The translations under genes were made by a program, and so were the position numbers. A stretch of 16,554 bases of DNA, from the NCBI GenBank assembly GCA_947167315.1, contig CAMVHP010000019.1:1-16554 (forward strand), written 5' to 3'. Every line of letters starts with the position of its first letter. Position 1 is the first letter of the stretch. Below are positions 16,038 through 16,554 of this stretch, in pieces. The notes below the pieces were generated by a model, which ran no database searches, was not told the DNA's origin, and was given only the letters and a program-made list of their open reading frames with translations. This DNA comes from RGIG8782 sp017475895. Lineage in GTDB: Bacteria; Pseudomonadota; Alphaproteobacteria; Rickettsiales; UBA1997.

Positions 16038-16511
16038 GTGAGTAAAAAAGAAGAGTTGATGCAAAAGGCAGTCGAATTATCTGATTACGGGATGACAAAC
16101 AATTTTGGTGGTCCATTTGGAGCTGTAATAGTTAAAGACGGTGAAGTGATAGCTGAAGGTTGGAATAATGTTACAAGTACAAATGATCCAACTGCTCACG
16201 CTGAAGTTACAGCCATCAGAAATGCTTGTAAAAAATTAAAAACATTTGACCTGAGCGGTTGCGAACTATATACTTCGTGTGAACCTTGTCCAAGGTGTCT
16301 GGCGGCAATCTATTGGTCCAGAATAAACAAGATATACTACGCCAACACAAAGAAGGATGCTGCTGACATAGATTTTGATGATAATTTTATTTATGAAGAA
16401 TTCGCAAAAGATGTTAAGGATAGAAGTATACCAATGGAACAATTGTGTAGAGATAGAGCTATAAAAGTGTTTAAAAAATGGATTGATAAAAGTGATAGAA
16501 TTGAATACTAG
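16038..16511 (+). CDS. guaD: Guanine deaminase, cytidine-deaminase fold (Bacillus GuaD type)
   Basis: Zinc hydrolase converting guanine to xanthine and ammonia in purine salvage or breakdown. The 157-aa protein resembles B. subtilis GuaD along its whole length: GGPFGAVIVKDG (24-35), TNDPTAHAEVTAIR (48-61) with zinc ligand His54 and catalytic Glu56, and CEPCPRC (81-87) with zinc ligands Cys84 and Cys87. The C-terminal FDDNFIYEE (113-121) and final EY are features of the guanine deaminase branch, where the swapped C-terminal tyrosine closes the active site; they argue against TadA or cytidine deaminase. The GTG start is supported by GAGG at 16028-16031. It is transcribed alone from its own promoter after the rpmA terminator. 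No other purine gene is in view. Confidence 0.92.
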   Translation: MSKKEELMQKAVELSDYGMTNNFGGPFGAVIVKDGEVIAEGWNNVTSTNDPTAHAEVTAIRNACKKLKTFDLSGCELYTSCEPCPRCLAAIYWSRINKIYYANTKKDAADIDFDDNFIYEEFAKDVKDRSIPMEQLCRDRAIKVFKKWIDKSDRIEY

Positions 16512-16547
16512 TGTTTATTTATCCTTTTATTATTAATTTACACTAGT
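16507..16547 (+). repeat. Inverted repeat spanning the guaD stop, possible terminator
   Basis: ACTAGTGT (16507-16514) and ACACTAGT (16540-16547) form an 8-bp inverted repeat with a 25-base AT-rich loop; the left arm contains the guaD stop codon. Each arm includes the palindrome ACTAGT. No T tract follows within the window (which ends at 16554), so a rho-independent terminator is only one reading. Confidence 0.4.
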
Positions 16548-16554
16548 CTATTCT

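Noticed and set aside
1..16554. UGA reassigned to tryptophan
   Set aside because: All genes read through intact with the standard code, conserved tryptophans that I checked use TGG, and an RF2 gene is present. A lone TGA stop in prfB is compatible with the standard code.
1..16554. tRNA, rRNA, CRISPR, insertion sequence or riboswitch
   Set aside because: Gaps between genes are all under 205 bases and show no cloverleaf, direct-repeat array, transposase or conserved aptamer pattern that I can recognise.

Overview
The window is a gene-dense, AT-rich chromosomal segment (about two thirds A+T by eye). It has sixteen protein genes, no tRNA or rRNA, no mobile element and no CRISPR array. The best guess for the host is a low-GC alphaproteobacterium living without oxygen, for example a gut- or protist-associated lineage. 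The alphaproteobacterial signs are a DUF2155 secreted protein coupled to mlaD, prfB next to a class A PBP gene, and an L27 of alphaproteobacterial type. The anaerobic sign is a complete-looking [FeFe] hydrogenase. The lineage assignment is inference, not proof.

Left part (1-7956, + strand): prfB (cut by the window edge) - mrcA (PBP1a-like) - ftsA - ftsZ - priA, probably one operon. prfB and mrcA overlap by four bases; ftsA starts 92 bases after mrcA; the ftsA-ftsZ and ftsZ-priA gaps are 14 and 10 bases. Translation termination, septal wall synthesis, Z-ring assembly and replication restart are thus encoded together. ftsA and ftsZ sit here without ftsQ, ddl or the mur genes of a classical dcw cluster.

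Middle (7998-11921): a - strand pair, tolC then a MacA-like adaptor, separated by 7 bases and lacking any adjacent ABC or RND pump gene. It diverges from a + strand monomeric [FeFe] hydrogenase across a 134-base regulatory gap. No hydE, hydF or hydG maturase is present, so these must lie elsewhere if the enzyme is active.

Right part (11930-16554): a - strand NUDIX hydrolase diverges from the + strand run mlaD - DUF2155 - folD (envelope lipid transport, a periplasmic partner candidate, one-carbon metabolism). A - strand short-chain dehydrogenase converges on folD. The ribosomal pair rplU-rpmA follows with clear Shine-Dalgarno sequences and a strong intrinsic terminator. A guanine deaminase gene with its own sigma-70-type promoter closes the window.

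No obviously new multi-gene system is visible. The points most worth following are the [FeFe] hydrogenase in this setting, an RF2 whose stop-codon motif reads SPY instead of SPF in a genome segment that almost never uses TGA, an FtsA with an eroded ATP pocket, and the pump-less TolC-MacA pair.
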